From contig NC_088791.1 in NCBI RefSeq assembly GCF_011386835.1, forward strand, positions 57,121,498-57,185,497: 64,000 nt of DNA, in the 5' to 3' direction. The notes beneath the pieces are model-generated. The model saw nothing but the letters and a program-made list of their open reading frames with translations. It made no database searches and was not told the DNA's origin. Made by a program: the position numbers and the translations under genes. Source of the DNA: Chrysemys picta bellii (taxonomy: Eukaryota > Chordata > Testudines > Emydidae). Below, piece after piece: positions 10,551-23,058 of this stretch (positions within the stretch are counted from its first letter, which is position 1; every line of letters starts with the position of its first letter).

Positions 10551-12524
10551 GGCTAGACACTTAAATTCTTCACTCTACTAGCCACCAAAAAACATGGACT
10601 TAACAGGGAGACTGGCTCATTACAACAATTTGTCACACAACACATTGCCTGCCATCTATTAATTGCTCACTTCAAAACCTTTATGCATGACAATCTAACC
10701 CCCAATTGCCCACTTCATTTCAAGTGGCTGCCTCGAATGTGTGCTACCCCTTCTCTTGACAGTCTCTCCCAATTTGTATTTATCTCAGACACTCTGCTTC
10801 CTTCCCCAGACCTGAAGAAGAGCTCTGTATAGCTCGAAATCTTGTGCCTTCCATCAACAGAGGTTGGTCCAGTAAAAGATATTACCTCACCTATCTTGTC
10901 TCTGTCATATCCTGGGACCAACATGATTATAACAACACTGCAAACAAGTAAATAGGAGGAAGTATTTTAACTCACTGGGACAGATTGTGTTGAGGACTGT
11001 TGATAAATTGCACATCAATTGCTTGAGCACACTTTGGTTTGTTATGAAATATATTCAAGAGACAAAGTAACCAATATCAATCAGGTTTATTGCTAAAAGT
11101 CAATGATAATACAGTACAGGAAGAAAGGCTTAATACAATACCAGTTTCCGGGAAGCTTCTCATGCAGCGTATTTAAATTAATCTCACCGAGAAGGTGTGC
11201 TCCCAAATTTATACATTTCAGCTGTTAATATTTATTGGATAATTTTACAAGTTACAAAACCCTTTACACGTTATTAAAATCTAACACACCAGTTCATCCC
11301 AGTTCCTTAACGTGTTGTTCTGGACCTTTCCTTATTTTTGTTTTGGGTACTAACATTCCAGGTACTGAAGGTACCTCCCCAGCTTGTACCAGAGCAGAAC
11401 ATTAATGTATTTTGCCTTTAACAAGTTTCTAATGCCAAAGCTGACTTCAGTTTTGTAAAGTGTTACCAGATACTTAGCATAAGTAAATAGGATTATAAAA
11501 AGACAGGCCAATTTAGGACATGTAACTGCTGGAAATGTATACAATATAATGTTATATTGATATTATGTGTTTCATGCATATTAATATATGTGATGTCAAT
11601 GATATATATTAATAATGTGATTGATATATAGTTAGCCCAGCATACATTGGTCAACAGGTCCAACACTTGTCGCTTGTATTATCAAGGCAACATCTTTGCC
11701 AAATTAATACATGAAACAGTGGTGAGGACATTTATATATGATTTATAGTGCTCTAATAAACTGCCTAAGCAGCAATACATGATTAACACAACTAAAACTA
11801 ATTTCCTTGTAATACAAACAAAGCTTTAAATGCAACTTCTATCCTAGTTTGGGAAATTAGTATTTTAAGATTGCTAAGGTCACTTAAGGCTTCTTTTGCC
11901 TTGCACATGTTATTGCTAATTTGAATAATGTGAGTGACTTTTTAAATTTAAGGTTAGTGGGTCAATATGCATGTTAAAAACTGGTGGATTATTATTTTAT
12001 TTTTTTATCGTGATACTGAGGCTCACTTTAGGTCATGGATTCACTTCAAAAAAACTGGGATAGACATTATTATAGAGTGTTCCACAGTGCTATGTTTGTG
12101 AGAAGTAACACAAAAACTTCTGTTGGAGTGCTGCATGCATAGCACTTTCAGGATCAGGCCCCTTCTTGCCAGATTTGTTATGTATTAATTGTTTGCCAAG
12201 TTAATCACAGGAGCTAAGACTATTACTGCAGGTGAAAAGAATCAGTTTCTGATTAAGTTTTTATAATTAAGTGTATCATGAACCTAATTTCCTTTTTTAA
12301 AATACAGGAATAGGCATACATACGCTTAGGTTAATTTTGTACTATTAGTAGATACTATAGGTTCATCATTACCATTTTGAAGTGAATATTTAAGTGCATA
12401 ATTATATGCATTTAAAGTCATAATCAAATCACATATTCTAATGTAAACAATATTCCAATTCATGTGGCTTACTCAAGATTAAGATAGAAATATTCACTAT
12501 CAGGTGGCTATAAAAGAAAAGCAC

Positions 12525-14735
12525 AGAATCATAGAAATATAGGGCTGGAAGGGACTTTGAGAGGTCGTCTAGTCCTGTCCTCTGTGCTGAGACAGATCAA
12601 GTATACCTAGACCATCCTATTTATCTAAGCTGTTCTTAAAGACCTCCAATGATGGGGATTCCGCAACCTCCCTTGGAAACCTATTCCAGTGCTTAATTAT
12701 CCTTCTAGTTAGAAAGTTTTTCCTAATATCTAACGTAAACCTCCCTTCCTGCAGATTAAGCCAATTACCTCTTATCCTACCTTCAGAGGACATGAACAAC
12801 AATCAATCACTATTCTCTTAATGTATTTGAAGATGATTATCCAGTCCCCCCCATAGTCTTCTTTTCTCAAGACTAAACATGCCCAATTTTTTAACTTTTC
12901 CTCCTGGGTCAGATTTTCGAAGCCTTTCATCATTTTTGTTGTTCTCTGGACTTTCTCCAATTTGTCCACATCTTTCTTAAAGTGTGGCACTTAGAATTGG
13001 ACACAGAATATTGGTCTTTTTTGCAAGTGCATCACACTGTTGACTCTCATTCAGTTTTTTAATTATTATAACCCCCAGATCATTATTAGAAGTACTACTG
13101 CTGTCTGTACTATTGCCTAGCCACTTATTCCCCATTGTGTAGTTTTCCTTCCTAAGTTTACTACTTTGCACTTGTCTGTAGTGAATTTCATCTTGTTGAT
13201 TTCAGACCAATCCATCAATTTGTCAAGATCATTTTGAATTCTTATCCTCTTCCTCCAAAGTGCTAGCAACCCTTCACAACCTCATCCACAAATTTTATAA
13301 GCATATTCTCCACATCATTATCCAAGTAAACCCCCCTAGATATGTCCCCCTAGTTTGACAGCAAACCATTGATAACTACTCTTTAAGTACAGTCTGTCAA
13401 CTCGTTTTGCACCCACGTTATAATAATTTAATCTAGACTACATTTCCATGGTTTGTTTATGAGACTGTCATGTCGGACTGTGTCATAAGCCTTACTAAAA
13501 TTAAGAAATATTACATCTACAGCTTCCTCCCATCCACTAGGCCAATAACCCTATCAAAAATGGAAATTAGTTTGATTTGGCATGATTTGTTCTTGGCAAA
13601 TCCATGTTGGCTATTACTCATAACCATTTTGTCCTCTAGGTGCTAGCAAAGTGATTATTTAATAATTAATTCCAGTATCTGTCAAGGTATCTAAGCTAGG
13701 CAGACTGTTCTGTAATTTCCCAGGTCCTCTTTGTTCCCTTTTTTGAAGATAGGTACTATGTTTGCCCCCTCCATACCTCTGGGACCTCATTCATCCTCCA
13801 GGAGTCCTCAGAGATAATTGCTGATGGTTCTGAGATTGCTTCAGCTAGTTCCTTAAGTACCATACGATTAATTTCATCAGGCCCTGTTGATTTGAATACA
13901 TCTAATTTGCCTAAATACTATTTTACCTGTTCTTTCACTATTTTGCTTTTCTGCATCTTCTTCCTTGTTGTTAATATTAATTGTATTAAGTATCAGGTCA
14001 CAATTTACCTTTTTAGTGAAGACTGAAGCAAAAGTAGGCATTGGCCTTGTTTATGTCATCCATTATTAGCTCTCCTTCCCCGATAAGTAGAGAACCTACA
14101 CTTTCCTTATCTTTCTCTTGCTCCAAATGTATTTATAGAACTACTTCTTAATTGCTTTTTATGTCCTTTGTTAGGTGTAATGCATTTTGTGCCTTAACTT
14201 TTCTGATTTTGTCCCTACATGCTTGTGCTATTCTTTGGTACTCCTCCTTAGCAATTTGTCCATCTTTCCACTTTTTGCATGACACCTTTTTGATTTTCAG
14301 ATCATTAAAGAATTCCTGATGGAACCATATTGGCCTCTTACTATTTTTCTGATCTTTCCTTTGCATCGGAATAGTTTGCTGTTGTACCTTTAATATTGTC
14401 TCTTTGAGAAATTGCCAGCTCTCCTGAACAACGTTTTTCCTTAGATTTTCTTCCTATGGGACCTTACCTCCCAGTTCTTTGAGTTTGTTAAAGTCTGCTT
14501 TTTTGAAGTCCATTTTCCTTATTCAGCTGATCTCACTCCCTCCTTTCCTTAGAATCATGAAATCTGTAATTTCATGATCACTTTTACCCAACTTGCCTTC
14601 AGATTCTCAACCAATTCCTTCCAGTTAGTCAGAACCAACTCTAAAATGGCTGTCCCCCTGAAACAAAATGTTGTCTGCAATACATTCCAAGAACTTGCCA
14701 TATTTTTGTGTTTTGCCATATTACTTGTCAGAATC
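12525..14735 (-). mobile_element. CR1 LINE, 2.2 kb, degenerate
   Basis: On the - strand the element runs from about 14735 (end of endonuclease/linker) to its 3' end at 12525, where the + strand shows AGAATCATAGAAATATAGGG, the complement of a CR1 tail. Recognisable pieces are the linker (14148-14366, with CKKWKDGQIAKEEYQRIAQA), the late RT region (12772-12990 and 12977-13171) and the 3' frame at 12617-12802 (TLDIRKNFLTRRIIKHWNRF). The RT core is scattered over several frames with many stops. It is an old copy. Its 5' end lies about 80 bp before the TMEM117 exon at 14819. Confidence 0.9.
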
Positions 14736-14818
14736 CTTTTCCTACTATTAATTTATACCATTTTATATGGGGGGTAATATATTGTGAGAAGTTATTTTTT
14801 CTGTTCTTTCTTTAACAG

Positions 14819-14948
14819 GATTGGGAGTTTCCACATTTCATGGGTGATGTTGATGTAAATCTTCCTGGATTGCCATATGCACATCTGCAGTTCAAACTAC
14901 CTTACTTCCAAAATATCTTCAAGGAAGAATATCACATACATATAACAG
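14819..14948 (+). CDS. TMEM117: TMEM117, penultimate coding exon
   Basis: TMEM117 is a multipass membrane protein. Published work (from memory) links it to ER-stress-associated mitochondrial cell death and to a neuroendocrine role. The biochemical activity is not known to me. This 130-bp exon begins in phase 0 and encodes DWEFPHFMGDVDVNLPGL and then, toward its end, FKEEYHIHITG. I recognise this as the segment before the last transmembrane pair. The acceptor is TTTAACAG at 14811-14818 and the donor GTATGT at 14949-14954. The exon ends one base into a Gly codon that is completed by the GT at 29011-29012, so the two exons join in frame. No stop or frameshift is seen. A CR1 ends about 80 bp upstream. 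Confidence 0.93.
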
Positions 14949-15429
14949 GTATGTAATCTTATACATGGTGATAGCTATCTCACATGGTACTCTTTTCTGT
15001 TGGGGTGAGTCTGTTGACCATATGATTTTTATTCAGATTATGTTTTTTCTTCAAAATAACCCATTAGTGAAGAGAACAAGAATATATATTCCATGAACCA
15101 AACAGGCCTACAGTTCTCCAAGGAGTTCACAACTTCTCGTGTCATTAAATACTACCTATTGTTGCTGCAGAAATCATATGTATCTGAAACGATTCTCCTG
15201 GGGAATTAACAGTTTATTACATTTTCAGATCTGTTCCGCTTTCAGATCACTTTAATATGATATTTGATTATATTCTTTCTTAACTCCAGTCATTCTCATC
15301 CAGGAAAGGCTGTCTAGAGCTACACCTTTATCAGTCCTTTAACCAGAAGCAGACAGCAGAGTTATCACAAATCAAAAGGGGTTGTAGATGTTCTAAAGCA
15401 TGGCGAATTTAGAAATAAAGGACCCAATC

Positions 15430-16128
15430 CTAAAGTACGACTGAGTCATGCTCAGTGCAAGAGCCATGAGGGCAAAGGGGGCTGTAAGATGTGGGCTGAA
15501 GGGTAGTAGTATGCCTCATGGAATAAGTGTGTGTGTGTGTGTTTCAGGAGAGATTATAATGTGAAAGGGGTTTCTTTCTGCGGTATAAGAAAGGGAAGCC
15601 ATTCCATACATGGGGGCAGCATGGGACAAATACAGCAAATACAGGAGTTGGAGAATATTGAGAATAGCAGTGTTGACAGAGCAAAGGAAGAAGAAATGAG
15701 TGAAACAGTGATGTGGTGGCCAGGGTGGAGCTGAATAGGGCTTTGAAGCTGAGGGTGGGTAGTGTAAACTTGGTACCATGGGCAAGTAGTAGAAACCATG
15801 GTAGCAGACAATATTATCCAGAAGTAAAGTGTAAGTGAAGGGGCCAATGATAGAGCCATGTGGGATTCCCATATGGAAGGAGAAAGAGCCATCAAAGAAT
15901 AGGCCTAAGGTGAGGTCAGAGAGAAAGTAGATGAACCATGAGAGGACAGGATCACAAAAGGCAAGGGAAAAGAAGTTGCCAAGAAGGAGGGATTGAAGAA
16001 CAATACTGAAGATCAAGGAAGATGGAACTGAGCACCTATGGCTCAGGAGGACATTTTGTGAGACTTTGGAGATGGCATTTTCAGTGAAACAGAAATCCGA
16101 CTGGAGTGGATCTAGACATGAGCTAGAG
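15430..16128 (-). mobile_element. L2-like LINE reverse-transcriptase remnant
   Basis: The - strand frame at 15516-16154 carries pieces in the order expected of an L2 RT: LDPLQSDFCFTENAISKVS (fingers), then VLSWFIYFLSDLT, then box B as MGIPHGSIIGPFTYTLLLDN, where the usual Gln-Gly-Ser is His-Gly-Ser. The motif A stretch (SKAFD-like) is not readable in this frame, so a shift or deletion lies between. The catalytic Asp box is also lost. It is interrupted upstream by the MITE at 16129-16694. Purine-rich sequence after 16703 may be its continuation. Confidence 0.6.
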
Positions 16129-16694
16129 CAGTGTTTCTCAAATGCGACCACCATGGCCGCATGTGGCCACCAGGGGCTTTTCTTGCAACCACAGCCTCCT
16201 GGGCTCTGATAGGGTGGGAGCAGCAGCCCCTCTCCCTCCCTGGTGCTCCTGGGGGCACAGCCTTGGTGTTGTTTGTGCGGGCCGCCAGAATGGGTTAGGC
16301 CCTGCCCCCCTCTGGAGACAGCTGGGGCATAACACTGGAGGAGCAGGCAGCCGGTGAGTTCAGGCTTTGGGCTTCAGCCCTTGGGTAGCGGGGCGGCAGG
16401 CTCTGGCCACAGGGCTTCAGGCTCTGTCCCTAGCCTTGGGGCTTCAGGCTCTGACCCCCGCTGCCTCCCCTGGCTACCCACTCACCCACTCACCCCCATC
16501 ACCCCTGGTTCCTGATCCCTCATCTAGGGCTTAATTCATCCCCAGATTTGCTGGGGCTAAGTTTGCTGTGAAAAGGGATACGTGTATGTTTAATATCACT
16601 TTTCACAGCAGACTTACTAGCTAGCAATAAATACGTTACAATGATTTGGACATGTATATGTGCATATTTAGTTGTTTTCCCTAAAGAACCCCTG
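16129..16694. mobile_element. hAT-like MITE inserted in the L2-like LINE
   Basis: It starts CAGTGTTTCTCAAATGCG and ends AAAGAACCCCTG, both typical of hAT non-autonomous elements. The flanking 8-mers are AGCTAGAG (16121-16128) and ATCTAGAG (16695-16702), 7 of 8 identical. It is GC-rich in the first half with no coding content. Confidence 0.65.
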
Positions 16695-16702
16695 ATCTAG
16701 AG

Positions 16703-17259
16703 GAAAGGAAATCAATGCAGGAATTGTAAATTGCTCATTGAAAAGGAGAAGGGAGATGGGCTGGTAGTAGGAAAGACAGATGGAGGAAAGGGGTGTTTTG
16801 GGAGGTTGTGTTATATGCGGTATGCCTTAAAATGGAGAGAAAAGAGACAAAAAAGGTAGTAGGTAAGAGTACAGCAAGAGAGGCCAGTAACAGTGAAGGG
16901 ATAGAGACAAAGGGATTGAAGGAGGGCTTGGAAATTAGGAGCATGTGTGTGACTTCAAGGACACTATATAGACTAAAGGAGGAGAAAGTATGGGAGGGGC
17001 AAATGTGTACAAGAAAGGAGTACATAAATCTTCTCTTTGAAGTCAGCAAAGTCTTGGCTAGAGAGAGAAAGGAGAGGAAGCGAGAGCTCAAGGAAGGTGT
17101 CAAAAGTAGCAGATATATGACATGGGTTGTGGGTATGGGATTCAAGAACAGTGGAGAAGTCGTGGTGTTTTGTGAGGAGTCGTTACTGAAGATGGAGAAC
17201 ATGAATTTGCTGTGGAGCAAGCGCGCAAGGTCCCTAGATTTCATCCAGAGCTGTTAACT
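16703..17259 (-). other. Purine-rich stretch, possible continuation of the L2-like LINE
   Basis: The + strand is strongly purine-rich. The - strand has a 169-codon frame (16735-17244) rich in Ser/Leu/Phe, but I see no RT or endonuclease motif in it, and the + strand is open over the same interval. It is best seen as compositional openness next to a LINE remnant. Confidence 0.3.
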
Positions 17260-19796
17260 ATTGTTTGAGCAGGAGACAAGGAACTAGATGGGAGTGTGAA
17301 CCATGGCTGATGGTTGGTGGGGGGAGACTGTGCAGTGACTGAAGGAGACAAAGGAATTAAGGGTGGTACAGAGTGTAGATGACAAAACAATGAATGGAAG
17401 AAAAGGGAATAAAGGGCAAAGAAGAGTGACTCAGGGATGCAGAGAAGTCAGGGGTATTGATGGTTGTTCAAGAGAAGGGAGAATGAGCAACATTAAAGAA
17501 AATAGGGTGGTGACAAAAAAACCCAACTGCAACAGCTGAAATCTTTCCTTTAACTACTGTCTGTGCTGCTGTTTGAAAACATACCAGCTAAGGGAAACGG
17601 ATACCTATGCATTATAGAGTTCTCTGCAGAAAAAAATGGAGACCTCTTTGATGTTTTGGAGAGGAGGCATTCTTGAATGAGAATGAGCTTGTGAATAGGG
17701 ACTGAGGAATATTTTCTCTCCTGGCTAAGAATTAATAAGACCCATTTATTAGATTTACTAGACAAATCAATCCATTTGAGTGCATGTCACATACCCTGGA
17801 TACTGAGTGCCTGTTTTATCTCAGTGCTACACCACCCTTCAGGATATCTAAAAACAGCTGTTAACATAGATGGCATGAGACCCTTCCTTTGGGTGGGTGT
17901 TTTACCTGGACCATCTGTTCTTGCTGTCAGCTCTCCATCATCTTACAGCATTTTCAAGCTCTAGTTACTGTGTGCAGATATAGCAATTCTTAATTCAAAT
18001 CAAGGAGGTAATGAAAAAATCAGGAATAACCAATTAAAATATTTAAGACAGTAGCCTAATAAGAATGCCTAATTCGAACAGATCTGTTTTGGAAAAGAAA
18101 TTCCCTTTCTTGTTAATAATATTGGTGAAGTAGAGGAGTCTAGGGTTGGAAACAATGTTTAGTTTAGTATAGGGATGAGCTCAAGCTGCAAAATTGTGCT
18201 CTGGATCCAGACTCTGAATATTGTCCACCCATGAGGTCTTGACCTGGGTTCATATTTTGATCCCTGGTCAGATCTGATGTGGGTGCAGCTGGTTTACATA
18301 GCACCCCCGCAGTGGAATCGGTTAGTAAAACCAGCCTAGTGAAAAAGCATGCCCAGGTAGCAGTAGTTCTGTGCTGGCACAGAGCTGGCTGCCACTAGCA
18401 GAACATGGAAAAGGGGACATGACTGGAGAAAAGGGGGCATAGCTGGGCTGCTCCTTTGCTACCCGGATACTGGGCTGCTCTTTTGGCCACTTGAGGCTGT
18501 TGCAAGTCAGCCTAAATTGGAGCAGCGTGAAGATCAGGTAAGTGCAAAGGGTCGCTTAGCCACTTTTTCTCTGCAATGCTCAGTGTATTTTTGCTGCATT
18601 CAGTGCGGCTTGAAGATTTTGTGGTTATAATTCGCATGATTTTATCATAAGTCTTGTGTTATTTGGTGTTTTTCTTGGAGTCATGTGATTACATGAGAAT
18701 CTCAGCGCCCACTTTAAAAAAAATAGACTTCATGATTGCAAAGAAAAGCTTTAAAGTACTACTTGAGTGCACCCCAATGGCTCAAAAAAACCCAACTCCA
18801 CACCAAACAAACCCAGAAGACAAAAAGAACCTTAAATGTATTGTTTTTAAGCCAATCTCATGATTTTTGAACCTTTTGGAGTTGGCAATACGGCAGAACT
18901 AACATCTTCTGGTCCTTGTTCTCATGCTTTAGTGTAATTGTCATTTATTATTTTAAAAAATCTCATTCTTCCTGGAAAGATAGTGTTGCTTCCTGCTTTA
19001 ATTCTTTTGTACCTAGGAATTCCTAGTGTGTTTAGTCCATGTTAAATATTTTTTCCTGTTTTCAGCCTTGCTTTTATCTCTGAATATCAGAAAGAGCTTG
19101 AATTTTTGCATCTGCTTAAGTCATCTGGATTTCCCTTGACAGATGGTTCACTGCAGTGTATGTGCTTTCCTTCTTGGGCTGCCGTTTATGAAAATACACA
19201 GTGTAGCCTAGTTTCTACAGTACCCAGGGAAATCTGTACTACTTAAAAGTAAACATTGTTACTGAACCTTCATATTCTTTCGTTGTTAAAAATGCATCTG
19301 GAGGCCAGGCGGGTATTTTTTAATACCAACATATTATTCTACCACACAGGAGATCCAGAGTCTTGAGCTACCCGAACTCTGGATAGGGTTCAAGTTGGAA
19401 ATGCTGTGTGTCAAGTGTCAAAACAGAGAGGTGTAGGGAGATTGAGCTCACCATTCACTAAGACTCCTTATTGGGTAGTTTTTGGAGAGGCATTAATGCC
19501 CATCTCAGAAAGGACTAGGCACTCCAGCCAGAGGTGAAAGTGTCTCAGTGCTGGTTGTCATCTGAATGGCAAGGATGGTTTGGGGAGGTAACCCAAAAGT
19601 AGCATGTCTAGGTCCAGGATGAGCACTGCCTGCACAGAGATGCCTGAGGGAGCCTGTAGGCAAAAATAGAACAGTTAGAGGCAAAAACAAAGCAATCCAG
19701 GCACACAGGTTCTGAAAGAAATCTCAGAGGGTTTCCTGTTTGGTTCAGCTGTGTACAGTATGTGTGTATGCATCTATCGAATAACATCAACATAAC

Positions 19797-20170
19797 AGCA
19801 AAGCACGCAGCTCTCCAAGTGCGTTACAGAGATGTGTGAGCATTTTTATCCACATTACACATGGGGAAACTGAGACAAAAGAGATTATGGCCAATATTTT
19901 CTGAAGTAGACTCTGGTTTTGGATGCCTAACTTGAGGCTGCTTGAGCCTGATTTTAATACGTGCAGCCACAATTCCATTGGCCTCAGTGGGAACTGTGGG
20001 TCCCCAGCTACACCTGGGACAGGCTTTCAGGAGCAGTCTCGCAAGCTGCACCCACCAGAACAAAGGCACTTCAAATCAAAGGCCAGTTTTGAAAATTTGG
20101 GGCTGAGTGCCTTGCCCAGAGCACACAGCAAGTCAGTGTCATTGGGATTGCAACCCAGGTGTCTGACACC
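19797..20170 (+). mobile_element. MIR-like SINE, interrupted
   Basis: The left part has ATGGGGAAACTGAGACAAAAG. The right part has TGCCTTGCCCAGAGCACACA, then AGCAAGTCAGTG. Both are hallmarks of MIR/CORE-type SINEs. About 200 bp of unrelated sequence separates them, so either another insertion sits inside or these are two pieces. Confidence 0.6.
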
Positions 20171-21344
20171 TGTGTGTACGTACACATGTGCCTTTGGAGA
20201 CCTTTGAAAAGTGGGCATATTTCAATATTTAATGGACAAAAGTAGATGCAATGCTGGAAAGGGTCAAATGAAAAATCCCAACTTTAACTGTGAGAGCAAA
20301 TTCTAAGATAAAAGGTCCCCTCATTTTAAACATAGATATCCAGGAATATCTGGTAGACTGAGGACTCAACCTTTGGATCCACTTGGGTCCCTTTGTGCTA
20401 CTTTTCTGGTATAAAGGAGACATAAACCTAGCAAATCTGGGTAGGTGGGAATTCCCTTGTCACTCTAGTGGGAATCCCCAGGTAGTTTAGAGCCACACAT
20501 AGTTCTTGTGTCGACAACACATTGTTTCCATTTAATTTACCAAACTGGCTCATCATTTGACCCACACAGCCATACCTAATGACATCAAGACATTAAAACA
20601 AACAAGCAAAAGAAAGAAAAAGAAACACAAAACAGGTGTTTGCGGTGTTTTGGTCCCAGCTGGAAGGAATATCATCTTAATCTAAATTGTGCTGTCATTT
20701 GTTCAGCTGATTAAAGACATGTTGGCTGATGTAGTAACTTTTAAAATTAATTCGTCTGTTGTTTTATTACTTTTCATCAGATACAAAAACAAAATTGCCT
20801 TGACAATCGCAGTTTTGAAAATCAATGTTTCATTACACCACCGAAATATAAAGGAACTATGCTAAAAACTGTGAAGTGAATGCAACATCATTAGAAGAGA
20901 TAGTGAAATAACTTTTATTAGAAAGGTTAATGGAAATAATAGATGGATTACTACCACAGCTCCATGCAGAGATACATTACACTTTCTCTGTGAAATAACA
21001 GGGGTATATAGCTAATAGCTAATGTAAAAGTACAAAGTTTCTCATTTTCATTGACTGATTGCTTTAAAAAACACTTTTCAATTAAAAAATTTGTTCATAT
21101 ATAAGGTCCTCATCCAGCAAAGGCCTTACCCACTTGCTTAACTTCAAACACATGGGTAGGCCCAGAGATTTCAATGGCATGTATGTTTTAAGGATGTATG
21201 TTTACATCCTTTGCTGGACCAGCAACTAAATGTTTGCCCATTTCCCAAATGTATGTTAGACGTTTTGTTTTGACTGCTTGATGGCATGTGCTTTCACCCT
21301 TGAGTGAGCACAGAGTATAATTACTCCATATAACAGTTTGTATA

Positions 21345-21858
21345 TGAGGACAGAGTAAAAAGACTGGGACTGTTCAGCTTGGAAAAGCAGTGACTGAGGG
21401 AGGGAGATGCTAGAGGTCTATAAAATTGTGAATGGTATGGGGAAAGTGAATAGGGAAGTGTTCACCTACCACACAAACCAGGGGGTCACCCAATGAAATG
21501 ACTAGGCATCAGGTTTAAAACTAACATAAGGAAATACTTCACACAACGCACAGTTAACCTGCGGAAGTCATTGCCAGGCGATGCTGTAAGGGCCAAAATA
21601 TAACTGGGTTAAAAAAATTAGCTAAGCCCGTGGAGGATAGGTCCATCAATGGCTATTAGCCAAGATGGTCAGGGACACAACCCCATGCTCTAGGTGTCCC
21701 TAAACCTCTGACTGCTAGAACCAACAGGGGATGGATCACTGGACAAATTGCCCTGTTTTGTTCGCTCCCTCTGATGCATCTGGCACCAGCCACTGTCGGA
21801 AGACAGGATACTGGGCTCCATGGACCATTGGTTTGACCCAGTAAGGCCGTTCTTAAAC
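21345..21858 (+). mobile_element. CR1 LINE 3' fragment
   Basis: It reads through the end of the CR1 coding region (AGACTGGGACTGTTCAGCTT; GGTTTAAAACTAACATAAGG) into a 3' region with ACTGGGCTCCATGGACCATT. The same 3' family appears in reverse at 38052-38380. Confidence 0.8.
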
Positions 21859-22130
21859 TCACACTTCAGGCAGCTTCTGTGCTAAAGCCCTGCTGTGGGC
21901 AAGGCTAAATAACATGGTGGCAAAAATGCCAGCGGCCGCTGTACGCTAGTGCTCCTGACTTCATGAACACGAGCAGAGCTGAACCCATGCTAGGAGCATT
22001 GCTTACAACTATTTGTTTAGATGTGGCTGACATTAAGAGTTCATAATGTGTGACTCCAGTTTCCCAGCTGCCGTTTTCGTCTACAAAATGTGAAATACTG
22101 TAGATGAAAGCTAGAAATCATCAAATAGGT

Positions 22131-22380
22131 GCTTTCTAGTGGAGTCTTGCAGGGGTAAGCTTGGCTTTGGTCCAGTCCCATTAATTATCTTTATCATTAA
22201 TCTGAGAAAAAAATTGCTGGTACTGGTCGCAGATTACACACAGATTGGTGGCGTAGTTAATAATGATAAGTCAGTCCTATCCAGCAATCTGGATTGCTTG
22301 GTTAGCCAGGCTGATTCAAACAATATACACTCTAACACATTATGTGAAAGTTGCACATCTAGGAACAAAGGCTAGCTGTC
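22131..22380 (+). mobile_element. LINE reverse-transcriptase fragment
   Basis: The frame at 22139-22375 shows GPVPLIIFIINLRKK followed by VADYTQIGGVV. This matches the box B to YADD region of a LINE RT (xGPxxFxIFINDL ... ADDTKIGG), with the second catalytic Asp changed to Tyr. It is short and degenerate; the LINE class is not certain. Confidence 0.55.
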
Positions 22381-22942
22381 ACACCTACAGGATGGGTTAC
22401 TGTGTCTAGTGTAACCCCTCTTCAGAGTTTGCCAGCTCCTAGAGTGCCAGGCTGAGCATCAAGGGGGTTCTACCCTATGAATTACACCCATATGGCTACC
22501 AGAGCCTCCGACACCATTTCCCCACATGCTTGGAGTCAGTGGTGGGGACAGAATGGACTGGAGCTTCCTGCTGAGCCCAATAATGAGGCGTCTGCCTGGG
22601 GTGATCTGGAATAACAGTTGCTGGGCCAATGGTGAACCAGGGCTGCTCCACTTCCTCCCTGGGAGGGGTCAGCCTGACTCAGAGGCAAAGAGACTAGGTT
22701 TAGTTTCAGTTTTCAGCTTCTTTTGAGTTGGGAGCTGAGAGAGAAGCAGAACAGTTTAGGTCCCACTCCCCATAGATGGGGGCTTTGAGCTGCTGTGGGA
22801 TCCAGTCTTTGAGTCAGGCAGTTCCAGCCCTGCTGAGACCAGCATCCAGAGCGGCAAAGATCTGACCTGGTGCTGGCTACTGAGAACCAGCCGAGACCTC
22901 CACAGGACTCCGGACTGGGAGCCAGGTGAGCATTTTAGCACC

Positions 22943-22960
22943 TGGCATTTTAGCACCTGG
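22943..22960. repeat. Short tandem duplication
   Basis: CATTTTAGCACCTGG is present twice in direct succession around 22930-22960. Confidence 0.7.
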
Positions 22961-23058
22961 GATGAGCAATCATATTTGCGCCCCCTAAAGGTGACATGTG
23001 GGGGGCACACAGGGTCACGTGTTCCCCCCAGATTTCTGCATCTCATTTAGCATAGAGA

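Larger units (their letters stand above)
9745..10950 (+). mobile_element. Penelope-like element (second family), 5'-truncated, split by a MITE
   Basis: The left part (about 9745-9910) reads as PLE linker sequence (CTGAAAGAAATTTTTCCTGA; AAGCTCATCATCAGAAGCAA). It resumes after the MITE at about 10215 with AGAACAACAGATGCAAAACC and a GIY-YIG reading frame. The 3' end shows CCTGAAGAAGAGCTCTGT, then AGTAAAAGATATTACCTCAC and CCTGGGACCAACATG, a 3' region I associate with amniote PLEs. It differs clearly from the PLE at 32122-34442, so at least two PLE families are present in the window. Confidence 0.8.
1..14818 (+). other. TMEM117: TMEM117 intron (3' part of the intron before the penultimate exon)
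   Basis: Everything before the acceptor AG at 14817-14818 is inferred to be intron, because the exon that follows begins in mid-protein and no earlier TMEM117 exon was recognised here. The acceptor has a good pyrimidine tract just before CAG. The intron is dense with repeats listed separately. Stretches where I see nothing recognisable are 1-432, 847-2087, 2126-2749, 7217-7652, 7850-9029, 9128-9744 and 10951-12524. These are mostly AT-rich with scattered stops in all frames. Confidence 0.75.

Noticed and set aside
16735..17257. Paired 169- and 154-codon frames on opposite strands
   Set aside because: Purine-rich composition keeps both strands open; no motif, likely LINE debris.
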